In this document: positions 1 through 5,567 of the stretch, piece after piece
Layout: each line of letters opens with the position of its first letter
Numbering within the stretch: the stretch's first letter is position 1
Assembly (NCBI GenBank): GCA_034006405.1
Contig: JAVESW010000078.1
Location: 1 to 6,270 of the forward strand
Length of the DNA: 6,270 bases
Source of the DNA: JALNYB01 sp023230065
GTDB taxonomy: Archaea > Thermoplasmatota > Thermoplasmata > Methanomassiliicoccales > Methanomethylophilaceae
Direction of reading: 5' to 3'
Notes under the pieces: generated by a model
What the model was told of the DNA's origin: nothing
Seen by the model: only the letters and a program-made list of their open reading frames with translations
The model's database searches: none
Position numbers and translations under genes: made by a program

Positions 1-18
1 TCATCTTTGTGAAATTCA

Positions 19-56
19 TTTTATCGTATTCGGAGTTGATTTAATACGTCGGAGGG
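19..56 (+). promoter_or_regulatory. Possible promoter and ribosome binding site of the metallophosphoesterase gene
   Basis: A GGAGGG Shine-Dalgarno match lies at 51-56, 12 bases before the chosen ATG at 69. A weak TATA-like TTTTATC lies at 19-25, with an A-rich stretch before it that could act as a BRE. Initiation about 25 bases downstream would give a leader of about 20 bases. The promoter is weakly supported, because an upstream gene may still be running through here: one reading frame is open from the left edge to a TAA at 42-44 and another to a TAG at 110-112. Confidence 0.3.
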
Positions 57-68
57 CATTCATGATAT

Positions 69-791
69 ATGCAGAGTCTCGAGATACTTCCTGGCGTCAG
101 GATAACCAACGATAGGTGTCTGCTCCTGGATGACGGGCCTACTGTTGTTTTGGGAGATCTCCATCTTGGTTACGAGAAGGCCATGGAAGATGAGGGAATG
201 TACATTCCAAGGATGAATACAGATTCGATCCGCAATTCGTTAAATGTCATATTGTCGAAGTATGAACCGAAACGGGTGGTCCTTCTAGGGGATATTAAGC
301 ATGATTTCAAAAGGTCAAGATATGAAGCATCAAACGAAGTCAAAACTATAATATCCATGCTTACAGAGGCTGCCGAAGTGATAATTATCAAAGGCAATCA
401 TGATAATTTCCTTCAGAATATACTTTCTGATATGGGTCTTTTAGCTGTTGATTATATTGATTTATGTGGATTCAGGATGGAACACGGGCATATTGATTCT
501 GGAAAGAGACCAGTCATCATAGGTCATGAGCACCCTTCTGTTAAGATACATGGAGCCGTGAGCGGAGGAATCAAGCTCCAATGCTTTGTTCATGCTAAGG
601 CCGATGGTGTTATCGTTCTGCCTCCGTTCAGTCCTTTTTCATCAGGTAATGATCTGATCGCAGATGATAATTGTATTATGGCGCCCGCTCTCAAATCATC
701 GGATTATGCGAATGCAGACATTTATGGGTTATCGGAAGTAGGTATAATTCCTCTTGGAAAACTTTTTGAAGTGACGGATCTAAATGTTTGA
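69..791 (+). CDS. Metallophosphoesterase, archaeal SbcD/Mre11-related family
   Basis: A 240-residue calcineurin-like phosphoesterase with all five metal-binding blocks in order: GDLHLG (29-34), GDIKHD (74-79), GNHD (109-112), the EHGH histidines (138-141) and GHEHP (152-156). The GD-[IL]-KH-x-F block is typical of the archaeal group modelled as TIGR00024, which usually has about 220-240 residues, so the gene looks complete. The family is expected to bind two metal ions and hydrolyse phosphodiester or phosphomonoester bonds. The true substrate is unknown, and in archaea a nucleic-acid role alongside Lhr-type helicases has been suggested from gene neighbourhood. There is no signal peptide or membrane segment, so it should be cytoplasmic. 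The ATG at 69 is the first possible start, because an in-frame TGA sits at 63-65. An out-of-frame ATG at 62 is nearer the usual distance from the Shine-Dalgarno site but leads to a stop at 110-112. Codon use is more AT-rich than in the methanogenesis genes downstream, as expected for a modestly expressed gene. Confidence 0.9.
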   Translation: MQSLEILPGVRITNDRCLLLDDGPTVVLGDLHLGYEKAMEDEGMYIPRMNTDSIRNSLNVILSKYEPKRVVLLGDIKHDFKRSRYEASNEVKTIISMLTEAAEVIIIKGNHDNFLQNILSDMGLLAVDYIDLCGFRMEHGHIDSGKRPVIIGHEHPSVKIHGAVSGGIKLQCFVHAKADGVIVLPPFSPFSSGNDLIADDNCIMAPALKSSDYANADIYGLSEVGIIPLGKLFEVTDLNV

Positions 792-827
792 ATGATATGG
801 TCAATAGGCAGTTATATCATCAAAAAT

Positions 828-854
828 AGGGCTGATTTGAAAAATAAGCCTTTT
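828..854 (+). terminator. Weak terminator-like hairpin after the phosphoesterase gene
   Basis: AGGGCT at 828-833 pairs with AGCCTT at 847-852 (six pairs, one of them G-T) around a 13-base loop, followed by TTTT that ends at 854. The T run is also the start of the TATA box of the next gene, so the same bases may end one unit and start the next. The stem is short and chance is a fair alternative. Confidence 0.25.
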
Positions 855-886
855 AAATAATAGTATTCTATTCCCATTACCAGGAG
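851..886 (+). promoter_or_regulatory. Promoter and ribosome binding site of the methyltransferase gene
   Basis: TTTTAAATAA at 851-860 is a good archaeal TATA box about 40 bases before the ATG at 896. Initiation about 25 bases downstream would fall near 878-882, leaving a leader of about 15 bases that carries AGGAG at 882-886, nine bases before the ATG. The A-rich stretch just upstream (841-847) could act as the BRE. The spacing of all elements is consistent, so this gene probably starts its own transcript. Confidence 0.6.
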
Positions 887-895
887 AAGTTATAC

Positions 896-1936
896 ATGTC
901 AATGACTCCAAGAGAAAGAGTAATCGCAGCAATGAAACACGAACAACTCGACAGACCTCCGGTAGCTATTTTTACCCAGTCTGCAACACTCGGACAGATG
1001 GAGAAGGTCGGCGCCGCATGGCCCGAAGCCCACAAAGACGCTAAACTTATGGCAAAGCTCGCAGCAGCACAGGCCGATATGTTTGGATTCGAGTGTGTAA
1101 GAGGACCCTTCTGTCTCACAGTTGAGGCAGAGAGACTCGGATGTAAGGTTCAGGTCGATAAAAAAGACGCAGCACCTATGATCAAAGTCCACCCCTTCAA
1201 ATTCGACCCAATGGTGGGCGAGTATGACAGCCCAGATGCACTTATGGCACCTGAGGAATTCATAAAAGCAGGTAGGCCGGCAGTTGTACTTGAAGCAATG
1301 GGCCTTTTGAAAAAATCACACGGAGAGAATTACGCTGTTGTCGCAGGAAACACCGGACCATTCACACTTGCAGGTCATATGATCAGCACAGAGAACATGG
1401 TTTTCGGTATGATGATGGCACCAGAAGAGGTTGATAAATGGGTAGATGCAGTCACACCAATATGTGCAACATATACACAGGCATTATCCGATGCAGGCGC
1501 AGACGTCATTCAGATGTCAGAGCCCTCAGGATCAACCGATATGCTCGCACCTGATATGTTCGAAGAGGCATCCGGACACGCAATCAAGAAATGTCTTGCA
1601 AACGTTAAAGATGCATTCTCAGTCCTGCATATCTGCGGTGACACATATCCTATTCTCGATGCAATGGCGGGCACCGGTGTAACCGGACTTTCAATCGAAG
1701 AGAAAGTTGACCCATTCAAAGCTGTCTCGGCAATCGGAAGCAAGACAGTTCTCGTCGGAAACGTCGGATCAGTCAGGCCTCTCTTCCAGGGAACTCCTGA
1801 AGAAGTCAAAGAAGGAGCACTCAACAGCGCAAAAGCTGGATTCGGTGTTATCTCTTCTGGTTGCGGTATCGCAGTTGCGACATCCAACGAGAACATGCAG
1901 GCACTTGTTGACGCTGTCAAAGGTTTCAAGAACTAA
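896..1936 (+). CDS. mtbA: Methylcobamide:coenzyme M methyltransferase (MtbA/MtaA type)
   Basis: A 346-residue protein of the uroporphyrinogen decarboxylase-like superfamily, with the length usual for MtbA/MtaA (about 340). It moves a methyl group from a methylated corrinoid protein to the thiol of coenzyme M, giving methyl-CoM for MCR. The zinc site that activates the CoM thiol is visible as H-x-C in LHICGD (H245, C247) plus C323 in SSGCGIA, the His-X-Cys-Xn-Cys pattern of the family. Other family blocks are TPRERV (4-9), the GxxWPEAHKD segment (39-48), GPFTLAG (154-160) and GNVGS (288-292). The ATG at 896 has a Shine-Dalgarno site nine bases upstream. A second ATG two codons in is possible but less well spaced. 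All seven arginine codons are AGA or AGG, and codon choice resembles that of a highly expressed gene. Whether it serves methylamines (MtbA) or methanol (MtaA) cannot be settled by eye, so the symbol is a preference. No corrinoid protein or substrate-specific methyltransferase lies in the window, so its partners must be encoded elsewhere. Confidence 0.88.
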   Translation: MSMTPRERVIAAMKHEQLDRPPVAIFTQSATLGQMEKVGAAWPEAHKDAKLMAKLAAAQADMFGFECVRGPFCLTVEAERLGCKVQVDKKDAAPMIKVHPFKFDPMVGEYDSPDALMAPEEFIKAGRPAVVLEAMGLLKKSHGENYAVVAGNTGPFTLAGHMISTENMVFGMMMAPEEVDKWVDAVTPICATYTQALSDAGADVIQMSEPSGSTDMLAPDMFEEASGHAIKKCLANVKDAFSVLHICGDTYPILDAMAGTGVTGLSIEEKVDPFKAVSAIGSKTVLVGNVGSVRPLFQGTPEEVKEGALNSAKAGFGVISSGCGIAVATSNENMQALVDAVKGFKN

Positions 1937-1993
1937 GCTTACGATTAAAAACTTCTTACTAAACCTCTTACCACTTATGTTTTTCAGCACAAG

Positions 1994-2020
1994 TTTTATT
2001 CTATTGTAAGTCGCTTTACA
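1994..2020 (+). promoter_or_regulatory. Promoter of the DUF169 gene with a candidate operator dyad
   Basis: A TATA-like TTTTATT at 1994-2000 lies about 27 bases before the ATG at 2026, which would place transcription initiation at or within a few bases of the start codon. No Shine-Dalgarno match is present in the preceding 40 bases, so a leaderless mRNA is predicted. Between the TATA-like box and the ATG lies TGTAAGTCGCTTTACA (2005-2020), a dyad with perfect 5-base arms TGTAA/TTACA and a 6-base centre. A regulator bound there would cover the initiation region. The dyad is seen directly; its role is inferred. Confidence 0.4.
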
Positions 2021-2025
2021 TATTC

Positions 2026-2736
2026 ATGTCGAACATACTTAAGACGAATTCTGAGTACGCAGAGAAATTGAAAACCATTCTCGGCCTCAGGGCAGAACCT
2101 GTTGCTATCAAGCTTATTAAGGAAGGAGAGGAATATCCAGCCTGTTGCAAACTTCCAGAAGCACAGATGAGTCATTGTCAAGCAATGTTCCGTGCAAGGC
2201 ACGGAGAATGTATCAAGATGCCTCTAGAAATGCAGAATTGCCACGTAGGTGCATCTGCATTGGGAATGCTACCTACACCTGAGAAGGTCGCTACAGGAGA
2301 GTTTCATGTAGGCATCGGTATTCATGATTCCGCAGCCGCTGCTGCTAAGATGATCAGCGATCGTATTCCAATGTCTTACGAGATTGTAGGGGAGGTCGTC
2401 TGTCCTCTTAAAGATGCAGATTTTACACCTGATGTAGTCACAATCGTAGACATTCCTGAGCGTGTATATTGGATCATCCCTCTTATGACCGCAGAGCAAG
2501 GTGGACGTGCAACATTCAGTTCTTCGCCGTTCCAATGTGCGTGTGAGGATATTACTGTTATACCTGTAGTTAGTGGAGTTCCTAACATCTCGTTGGGATG
2601 TTTCGGTTGTAGGAAGAAGACAGATATGGCGAAGGATGAGCTTGCTGTAGGCATCCCGTATTCTAAGATTCCAGGATATATTACACACTTGGATAAGTAC
2701 AGGACGGGTGTTTTGACCAAAGCAAAGCGTGAATAA
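2026..2736 (+). CDS. DUF169 (COG2043) cysteine-rich protein of unknown function
   Basis: A 236-residue soluble protein that I recognise as DUF169 (PF02596, COG2043), a family common in methanogens and some anaerobic bacteria with no established function. It has ten cysteines: C40, C41, C51, C62, C72, C126, C171, C173, C192 and C195. Those at 51-72 lie in a conserved stretch (HCQAM, GECIKMP, NCHVGASALGM), and the C-x-C (171-173) and LGCFGC (190-195) pairs look like metal or Fe-S ligands, though no classical ferredoxin motif is present. The N-terminus (LGLRAEPVAIKL, 19-30) is typical of the family. There is no signal peptide or membrane helix. The ATG at 2026 is chosen because the family's N-terminal helix starts just after it; no Shine-Dalgarno site is visible and the message may be leaderless. 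Arginine is coded by CGT in five of nine cases, unlike the methyltransferase upstream, so expression is probably lower. Its place between a methyl-CoM-forming enzyme and mcr suggests, but does not show, a role in C1 or cofactor metabolism. Confidence 0.82.
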   Translation: MSNILKTNSEYAEKLKTILGLRAEPVAIKLIKEGEEYPACCKLPEAQMSHCQAMFRARHGECIKMPLEMQNCHVGASALGMLPTPEKVATGEFHVGIGIHDSAAAAAKMISDRIPMSYEIVGEVVCPLKDADFTPDVVTIVDIPERVYWIIPLMTAEQGGRATFSSSPFQCACEDITVIPVVSGVPNISLGCFGCRKKTDMAKDELAVGIPYSKIPGYITHLDKYRTGVLTKAKRE

Positions 2737-2760
2737 ATTAAAAATATTTCAACATCTACT

Positions 2761-2810
2761 AAATGAGAAGAATTGGTGCGTTTGTTATGCATTAATTCTC
2801 TCATTTTTAT
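2761..2810 (+). terminator. Long hairpin with a T-rich tail after the DUF169 gene
   Basis: Bases 2761-2779 pair with 2789-2806 to form a nearly continuous stem: AAATGAG, one bulged A at 2768, AGAATT, two G-T pairs, then TGC/GCA, closing a nine-base loop at 2780-2788. The right arm runs straight into TTTTTATTA (2804-2812). It lies 24 bases after the DUF169 stop and 120 bases before the mcr TATA box, as expected of a terminator that insulates the mcr promoter. Archaeal termination depends mainly on the T run, so the stem may instead stabilise the mRNA 3' end. Confidence 0.55.
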
Positions 2811-2886
2811 TACTCAAAATAAGTATTAAATATTAGTGTCTGAACATGAAATGCTCTTTAGAGTTCTTTTTGGCGGTCTCTTTTTG

Positions 2887-2906
2887 ACATAAAAATATGT
2901 ATTTTT
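2887..2906. promoter_or_regulatory. AT-rich dyad upstream of the mcr TATA box
   Basis: AAAAATA-TG-TATTTTT at 2891-2906 is a perfect inverted repeat with 7-base arms. It overlaps a second one, ACATA-AAAA-TATGT at 2887-2900. The site ends 27 bases before the mcr TATA box, where an archaeal activator or chromatin protein could bind. A low-complexity AT tract is the plain alternative. Confidence 0.3.
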
Positions 2907-2932
2907 CTAAAAAGTTGCCATTTTTACCATCC

Positions 2933-2966
2933 TTTTATAACGTATAACACGTTTACAGGTTTGCAA
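2933..2966 (+). promoter_or_regulatory. Predicted promoter of the mcr operon
   Basis: TTTTATAA at 2933-2940 is the best TATA box in the 286-base gap before mcrB. It predicts initiation near 2962-2966 and a leader of about 60 bases. Just downstream of the box, GTATAACACGTTTACA (2942-2957) is an imperfect dyad that resembles the TGTAA-N6-TTACA site in the DUF169 promoter. The overlapping AACGT/ACGTT arms (2939-2943 and 2949-2953) form another small dyad. A strong promoter is expected, since MCR is among the most abundant proteins in methanogens. The start point itself is inferred. Confidence 0.5.
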
Positions 2967-2974
2967 GGGGAAAC

Positions 2975-2996
2975 GCGGAAAATTGACATTTTTCGC
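2975..2996 (+). promoter_or_regulatory. Hairpin in the predicted 5' leader of the mcr mRNA
   Basis: GCGGAAAAT (2975-2983) pairs with ATTTTTCGC (2988-2996): nine pairs, one a G-T wobble, with a TGAC loop. It would start about 10 bases from the predicted mRNA 5' end and finish 14 bases before the mcrB Shine-Dalgarno site, leaving that site free. A role in mRNA stability or translation control is inferred only. Confidence 0.45.
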
Positions 2997-3010
2997 ACAT
3001 TTATTGACTA

Positions 3011-3017
3011 AGGAGGT
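3011..3017 (+). promoter_or_regulatory. Strong ribosome binding site of mcrB
   Basis: AGGAGGT matches the 3' end of archaeal 16S rRNA very well and lies five bases before the ATG at 3023. It fixes the mcrB start and fits very high translation. Confidence 0.85.
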
Positions 3018-3022
3018 ATAAA

Positions 3023-4351
3023 ATGCCAAAATACGAGGACGTAATCGACCTGTATGACGACAATGGAAAACGTATTGCAAAAGACGTACCGTTGGAAGCC
3101 ATCAGTCCGTTGCGCAACAACGCAATTAAAAGAATTGCATCTCTGACAAAGAGGACCGTTGCAGTTAACCTTGCTGGAATTGAGAAAGCTCTCAAAACCG
3201 GTAACATGGCTGGCGCAATGATCAGAGGAAAAGAGATCGATATTCCATTAGTTGCTAACGCAGAGAAGATTGCAAAGGCAATTAAAGAAATGGTTCAGGT
3301 AATAGATGGCGATGATACAGTCGTCATTATCAAAAACGGTGGAAAATCACTCATCGTAGTTGTACCAGAATCAAGAATGAATGCCGGCGTAGAATACACA
3401 ACAGGATTTACAGCAACCGCATCCGCAGTTACCGAGGCAATCATCGATCAATTCAAAATACCGATGTATAAGGCCAACATGGTAAAAGGTGCAGTATGGG
3501 GAAGATATCCTCAGACAGTAGGATTCGATGGTGCAAATTGCAAGTCGATCCTCGAAATTCCACAGAACAACGAGGGAGCTGGTTTTGCATTAAGGAATAT
3601 TATGGCAAACCACGTCGTTGCACTTGTTAACAAGAATGCAATGCAGGGTACTGCATTATCGTCTATTTTTGAACAGTGTGGATCCTTTGAGATGGGAGAC
3701 GCTATCGGACCCTTCGAGAGAGGACACCTTCTGTGTCTCGCTTATCAGGGACTTAACGCTAACAATATGCTTTATTCAATCGTAAAGAAGAACGGTAAGA
3801 CTGGAACAGTTGGTACTGTTATTGAGTCCATCGTCGGACGTGCAATTGAAGATAAAGTCATCTACGTTAAAGAGACACTTCCTTCAGGATACAAGGTATA
3901 CACAACAGACGATCTTCCGTTGTGGAATGCATATGCATCTGTAGGAATGGTTGCAGCAGTCATGGTGAATGTCGGAGCAGCAAGGGCAGCTCAGGGTGTT
4001 CCAGGAACAATTTTGTACTACAACGATCTGCTCGAGCACGAGACGGGTCTACCCGGTGTCGACTATGGTAGAGCGGAAGGAGTCGGTGTAGGTATGTCAT
4101 TCTTCTCACACTCCATTTATGGAGGAGGAGGACCAGGTCTGTTCCACGGAAACCACGTTGTTACAAGGCATGCAAAAGGAGTTTTGATTCCCGCAGTTAC
4201 AGCAGCAAACTGTCTGGATGGCGGAACACAGACCTTCTCACCTGAAGCAACATCCGGCCTTATCAAAGAGGTATTCGGAGATATGAAAGAATTCCACTCA
4301 CCTATGCAGGTCGTAGGCGCAGAGGCTAAGAAGATCGCAAAGAAGGTCTGA
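3023..4351 (+). CDS. mcrB: Methyl-coenzyme M reductase, beta subunit
   Basis: McrB, 442 residues, almost the same length as the Methanothermobacter protein (443). MCR is a cytoplasmic (alpha-beta-gamma)2 enzyme that uses nickel F430 to convert methyl-CoM and CoB into methane and CoM-S-S-CoB. Family blocks seen: PLEAISPLRNNAIKRI near the N-terminus (23-38), GRYPQ (160-164), YYNDLLEHETGLPGVDYG (332-349) and SFFSHSIYGGGGPG (359-372). Y366 corresponds to the active-site tyrosine usually numbered beta-367, F360 and F361 line the same pocket, and H378 in GNH corresponds to the histidine near the CoB site. The start is fixed by a strong Shine-Dalgarno site and by the typical PKYEDVIDLYDD N-terminus. 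It is the first gene of the operon, and its TGA overlaps the mcrD ATG by one base, implying coupled translation. No key residue appears to be missing. Confidence 0.97.
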   Translation: MPKYEDVIDLYDDNGKRIAKDVPLEAISPLRNNAIKRIASLTKRTVAVNLAGIEKALKTGNMAGAMIRGKEIDIPLVANAEKIAKAIKEMVQVIDGDDTVVIIKNGGKSLIVVVPESRMNAGVEYTTGFTATASAVTEAIIDQFKIPMYKANMVKGAVWGRYPQTVGFDGANCKSILEIPQNNEGAGFALRNIMANHVVALVNKNAMQGTALSSIFEQCGSFEMGDAIGPFERGHLLCLAYQGLNANNMLYSIVKKNGKTGTVGTVIESIVGRAIEDKVIYVKETLPSGYKVYTTDDLPLWNAYASVGMVAAVMVNVGAARAAQGVPGTILYYNDLLEHETGLPGVDYGRAEGVGVGMSFFSHSIYGGGGPGLFHGNHVVTRHAKGVLIPAVTAANCLDGGTQTFSPEATSGLIKEVFGDMKEFHSPMQVVGAEAKKIAKKV

Positions 4352-4788
4352 TGATTTCTATGTCGGGAAAGCCAGCAGCGGATTATGCAGGAATACCACT
4401 TCCAGAGGTTGAGATATTCTCCAATAATATGTTGGGAGCAGACACAACCGAAAAGGTACTGAATGCGTTGGAACCAATTGAGCATATAAGGCAGATCAAC
4501 ATGACCGGTGAGAGCCTGTCAAAGAACATTAACAACGGACCTGCAAAGGGCATTCCAAATAATCACTCCGAGCGCAAGGTAATAAAGGTCGGCGGACGTG
4601 ATGTAGAATTGTGCTATTTAGTAGGCGCATTTTACATTGAGTTGGATGTTGAAGATGAAGAGATGCTGAACGCTGTAGTTGCACAGATCACAGAAGCCTG
4701 CGAGGCAACAATGCCTATGGGTTTCTCTGTCAATATAGGTAGATTCTCGAAATTTAGAAAATCACTCAGAGACTATAGAGGTGAATAA
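4351..4788 (+). CDS. mcrD: Methyl-coenzyme M reductase operon protein D
   Basis: McrD, 145 residues. It is not a subunit of the mature enzyme; family members associate with MCR and are thought to help its assembly, F430 insertion or activation. Recognisable parts are TGESL (52-56), NNGPAKGIPNNH (61-72) followed by RKVIKVGG (75-82), and the C-terminal MGFSVNIGRF...DYRG (123-144). The assigned ATG overlaps the mcrB stop as TGATG. A second ATG at 4360 would remove three residues; both starts are plausible, and AAGGT at 4343-4347 is only a weak ribosome binding site, so reinitiation after mcrB is likely. About 16 residues precede the core compared with Methanothermobacter McrD. It is followed directly by mcrG, with no mcrC between. 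The last two codons, for Gly-Glu, form part of the mcrG ribosome binding site. Confidence 0.93.
   Translation: MISMSGKPAADYAGIPLPEVEIFSNNMLGADTTEKVLNALEPIEHIRQINMTGESLSKNINNGPAKGIPNNHSERKVIKVGGRDVELCYLVGAFYIELDVEDEEMLNAVVAQITEACEATMPMGFSVNIGRFSKFRKSLRDYRGE
4778..4784 (+). promoter_or_regulatory. Ribosome binding site of mcrG, inside the end of mcrD
   Basis: GAGGTGA at 4778-4784 matches the archaeal anti-Shine-Dalgarno sequence and lies five bases before the ATG at 4790. It decides the mcrG start: the in-frame GTG at 4781 is itself part of this site and cannot be the main start. The GGT-GAA codons end mcrD. Confidence 0.8.
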
Positions 4789-4789
4789 T

Positions 4790-5566
4790 ATGGTAGCATA
4801 TAAAAGACAGTTTTACCCCGGTACCACATCTCCTGCTAAAAACAGAAGGAGATATATGGACCCTAAGATAAACCTGAAAAAACTTCGTGACGTATCTATG
4901 GATGACGTCGTCAGACTTATGGGACACCGTAATCCTGGAGAGGCATACAAGTCCATCCATCCCCCGATAGAAGAAGGTAAAGAGCCAGACTGTCCAATCA
5001 GGAAACTCGTTACACCTATCGATGGAGCAAAGCACGGAGACCGTGTAAGGTATATTCAGTTTACTGATTCAGTATATTTTGCACCCATTTCTCCATACCA
5101 GAGAGCATGGATGTATCTTTCAAGGTACAGAGGACTTGATACCGGAACACTTTCCGGACGTCAGATCATTGAAATGAGAGAGAGGGACCTTGAGAAACTC
5201 GCTAAGGAACTGATTGACGATGAGACCTTCGATCCAGCACTTACTGGAATCAGAGGAGCAACCGTTCACGGACACGCATGTCGTCTCGACGAGCACGGAC
5301 TTATGTTCGATGCATGGCAGAGATATGTTTGGGATGCAGACAAGAAAGAGGTCGTTTATGTAAAGGACCAGGTCGCAATCCCACTTGACAGGAAGATCTA
5401 TGTCGGAAAGCCAGCATCAATGTCTGATCTAAAGAAGAGGACAACCATCTTCAGAGCAGACGGCGTTGATATGAGAGACGACAAAGAAGTAACAATGTAT
5501 GGACTCAGGATCCACAAGCTGAGAACACTCGGCGGATTCCAGCCATTCAAATTCAAAGGTGAGTAA
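4790..5566 (+). CDS. mcrG: Methyl-coenzyme M reductase, gamma subunit
   Basis: McrG, 258 residues from the ATG at 4790, close to the usual 250-260. It forms part of the F430 and coenzyme M pocket. Family blocks seen: QFYPGTT and AKNRR at the N-terminus (7-20), GHRNPGEAY (45-53), the PIDGAKHGDRVRYIQFTDS stretch (76-94), RYRGLDTGTLSGRQIIE (112-128), and TVHGHACRLDE (158-168). R124 in GTLSGRQ corresponds to the arginine (gamma-120 in Methanothermobacter) that holds the sulfonate of coenzyme M. The GTG nine bases earlier would add Met-Asn-Asn, but it overlaps the ribosome binding site and is less likely. The gene follows mcrD after one base and precedes mcrA by one base, so the three are surely cotranscribed. 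Its last codons, GGT-GAG, form part of the mcrA ribosome binding site. No missing residues or frame breaks were seen. Confidence 0.97.
   Translation: MVAYKRQFYPGTTSPAKNRRRYMDPKINLKKLRDVSMDDVVRLMGHRNPGEAYKSIHPPIEEGKEPDCPIRKLVTPIDGAKHGDRVRYIQFTDSVYFAPISPYQRAWMYLSRYRGLDTGTLSGRQIIEMRERDLEKLAKELIDDETFDPALTGIRGATVHGHACRLDEHGLMFDAWQRYVWDADKKEVVYVKDQVAIPLDRKIYVGKPASMSDLKKRTTIFRADGVDMRDDKEVTMYGLRIHKLRTLGGFQPFKFKGE
5557..5563 (+). promoter_or_regulatory. Ribosome binding site of mcrA, inside the end of mcrG
   Basis: AGGTGAG at 5557-5563, four bases before the ATG at 5568, lies wholly within the last codons of mcrG. The layout copies the mcrD/mcrG junction. Confidence 0.75.
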
Positions 5567-5567
5567 G

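Noticed and set aside
62..112. Frameshift or alternative start in the phosphoesterase gene at the ATG at 62
   Set aside because: The frame from 62 stops after 17 codons and gives no family sequence, while the frame from 69 yields an intact protein of normal length with every motif.
792..820. ATGATAT/ATATCAT inverted repeat just after the phosphoesterase stop
   Set aside because: An all-but-one A-T stem of seven pairs with a 15-base loop and no T run; too weak to call a terminator.
864..2005. The 9-base word TATTCTATT occurs near the start of both the methyltransferase (864-872) and DUF169 (1997-2005) genes
   Set aside because: A shared 9-mer between two short AT-rich stretches is likely by chance, and it sits at different positions relative to the TATA boxes.
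2376..2804. Minus-strand open frame of 142 codons over the DUF169 gene and the following hairpin
   Set aside because: It overlaps a recognisable family on the plus strand for nearly its whole length and begins inside the hairpin; its translation shows no domain.
4117..4485. Minus-strand open frame of 122 codons across the mcrB/mcrD junction
   Set aside because: It lies opposite strongly supported mcr genes, resembles no family I know and has no ribosome binding site; it is a shadow of the biased codon use on the other strand. The same holds for the minus-strand frames opposite the methyltransferase, DUF169, mcrG and mcrA genes.
4781..4789. GTG start that would extend mcrG by three residues
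   Set aside because: The GTG lies inside the GAGGTGA ribosome binding site and has no site of its own; the ATG at 4790 is correctly spaced and gives the usual McrG N-terminus.
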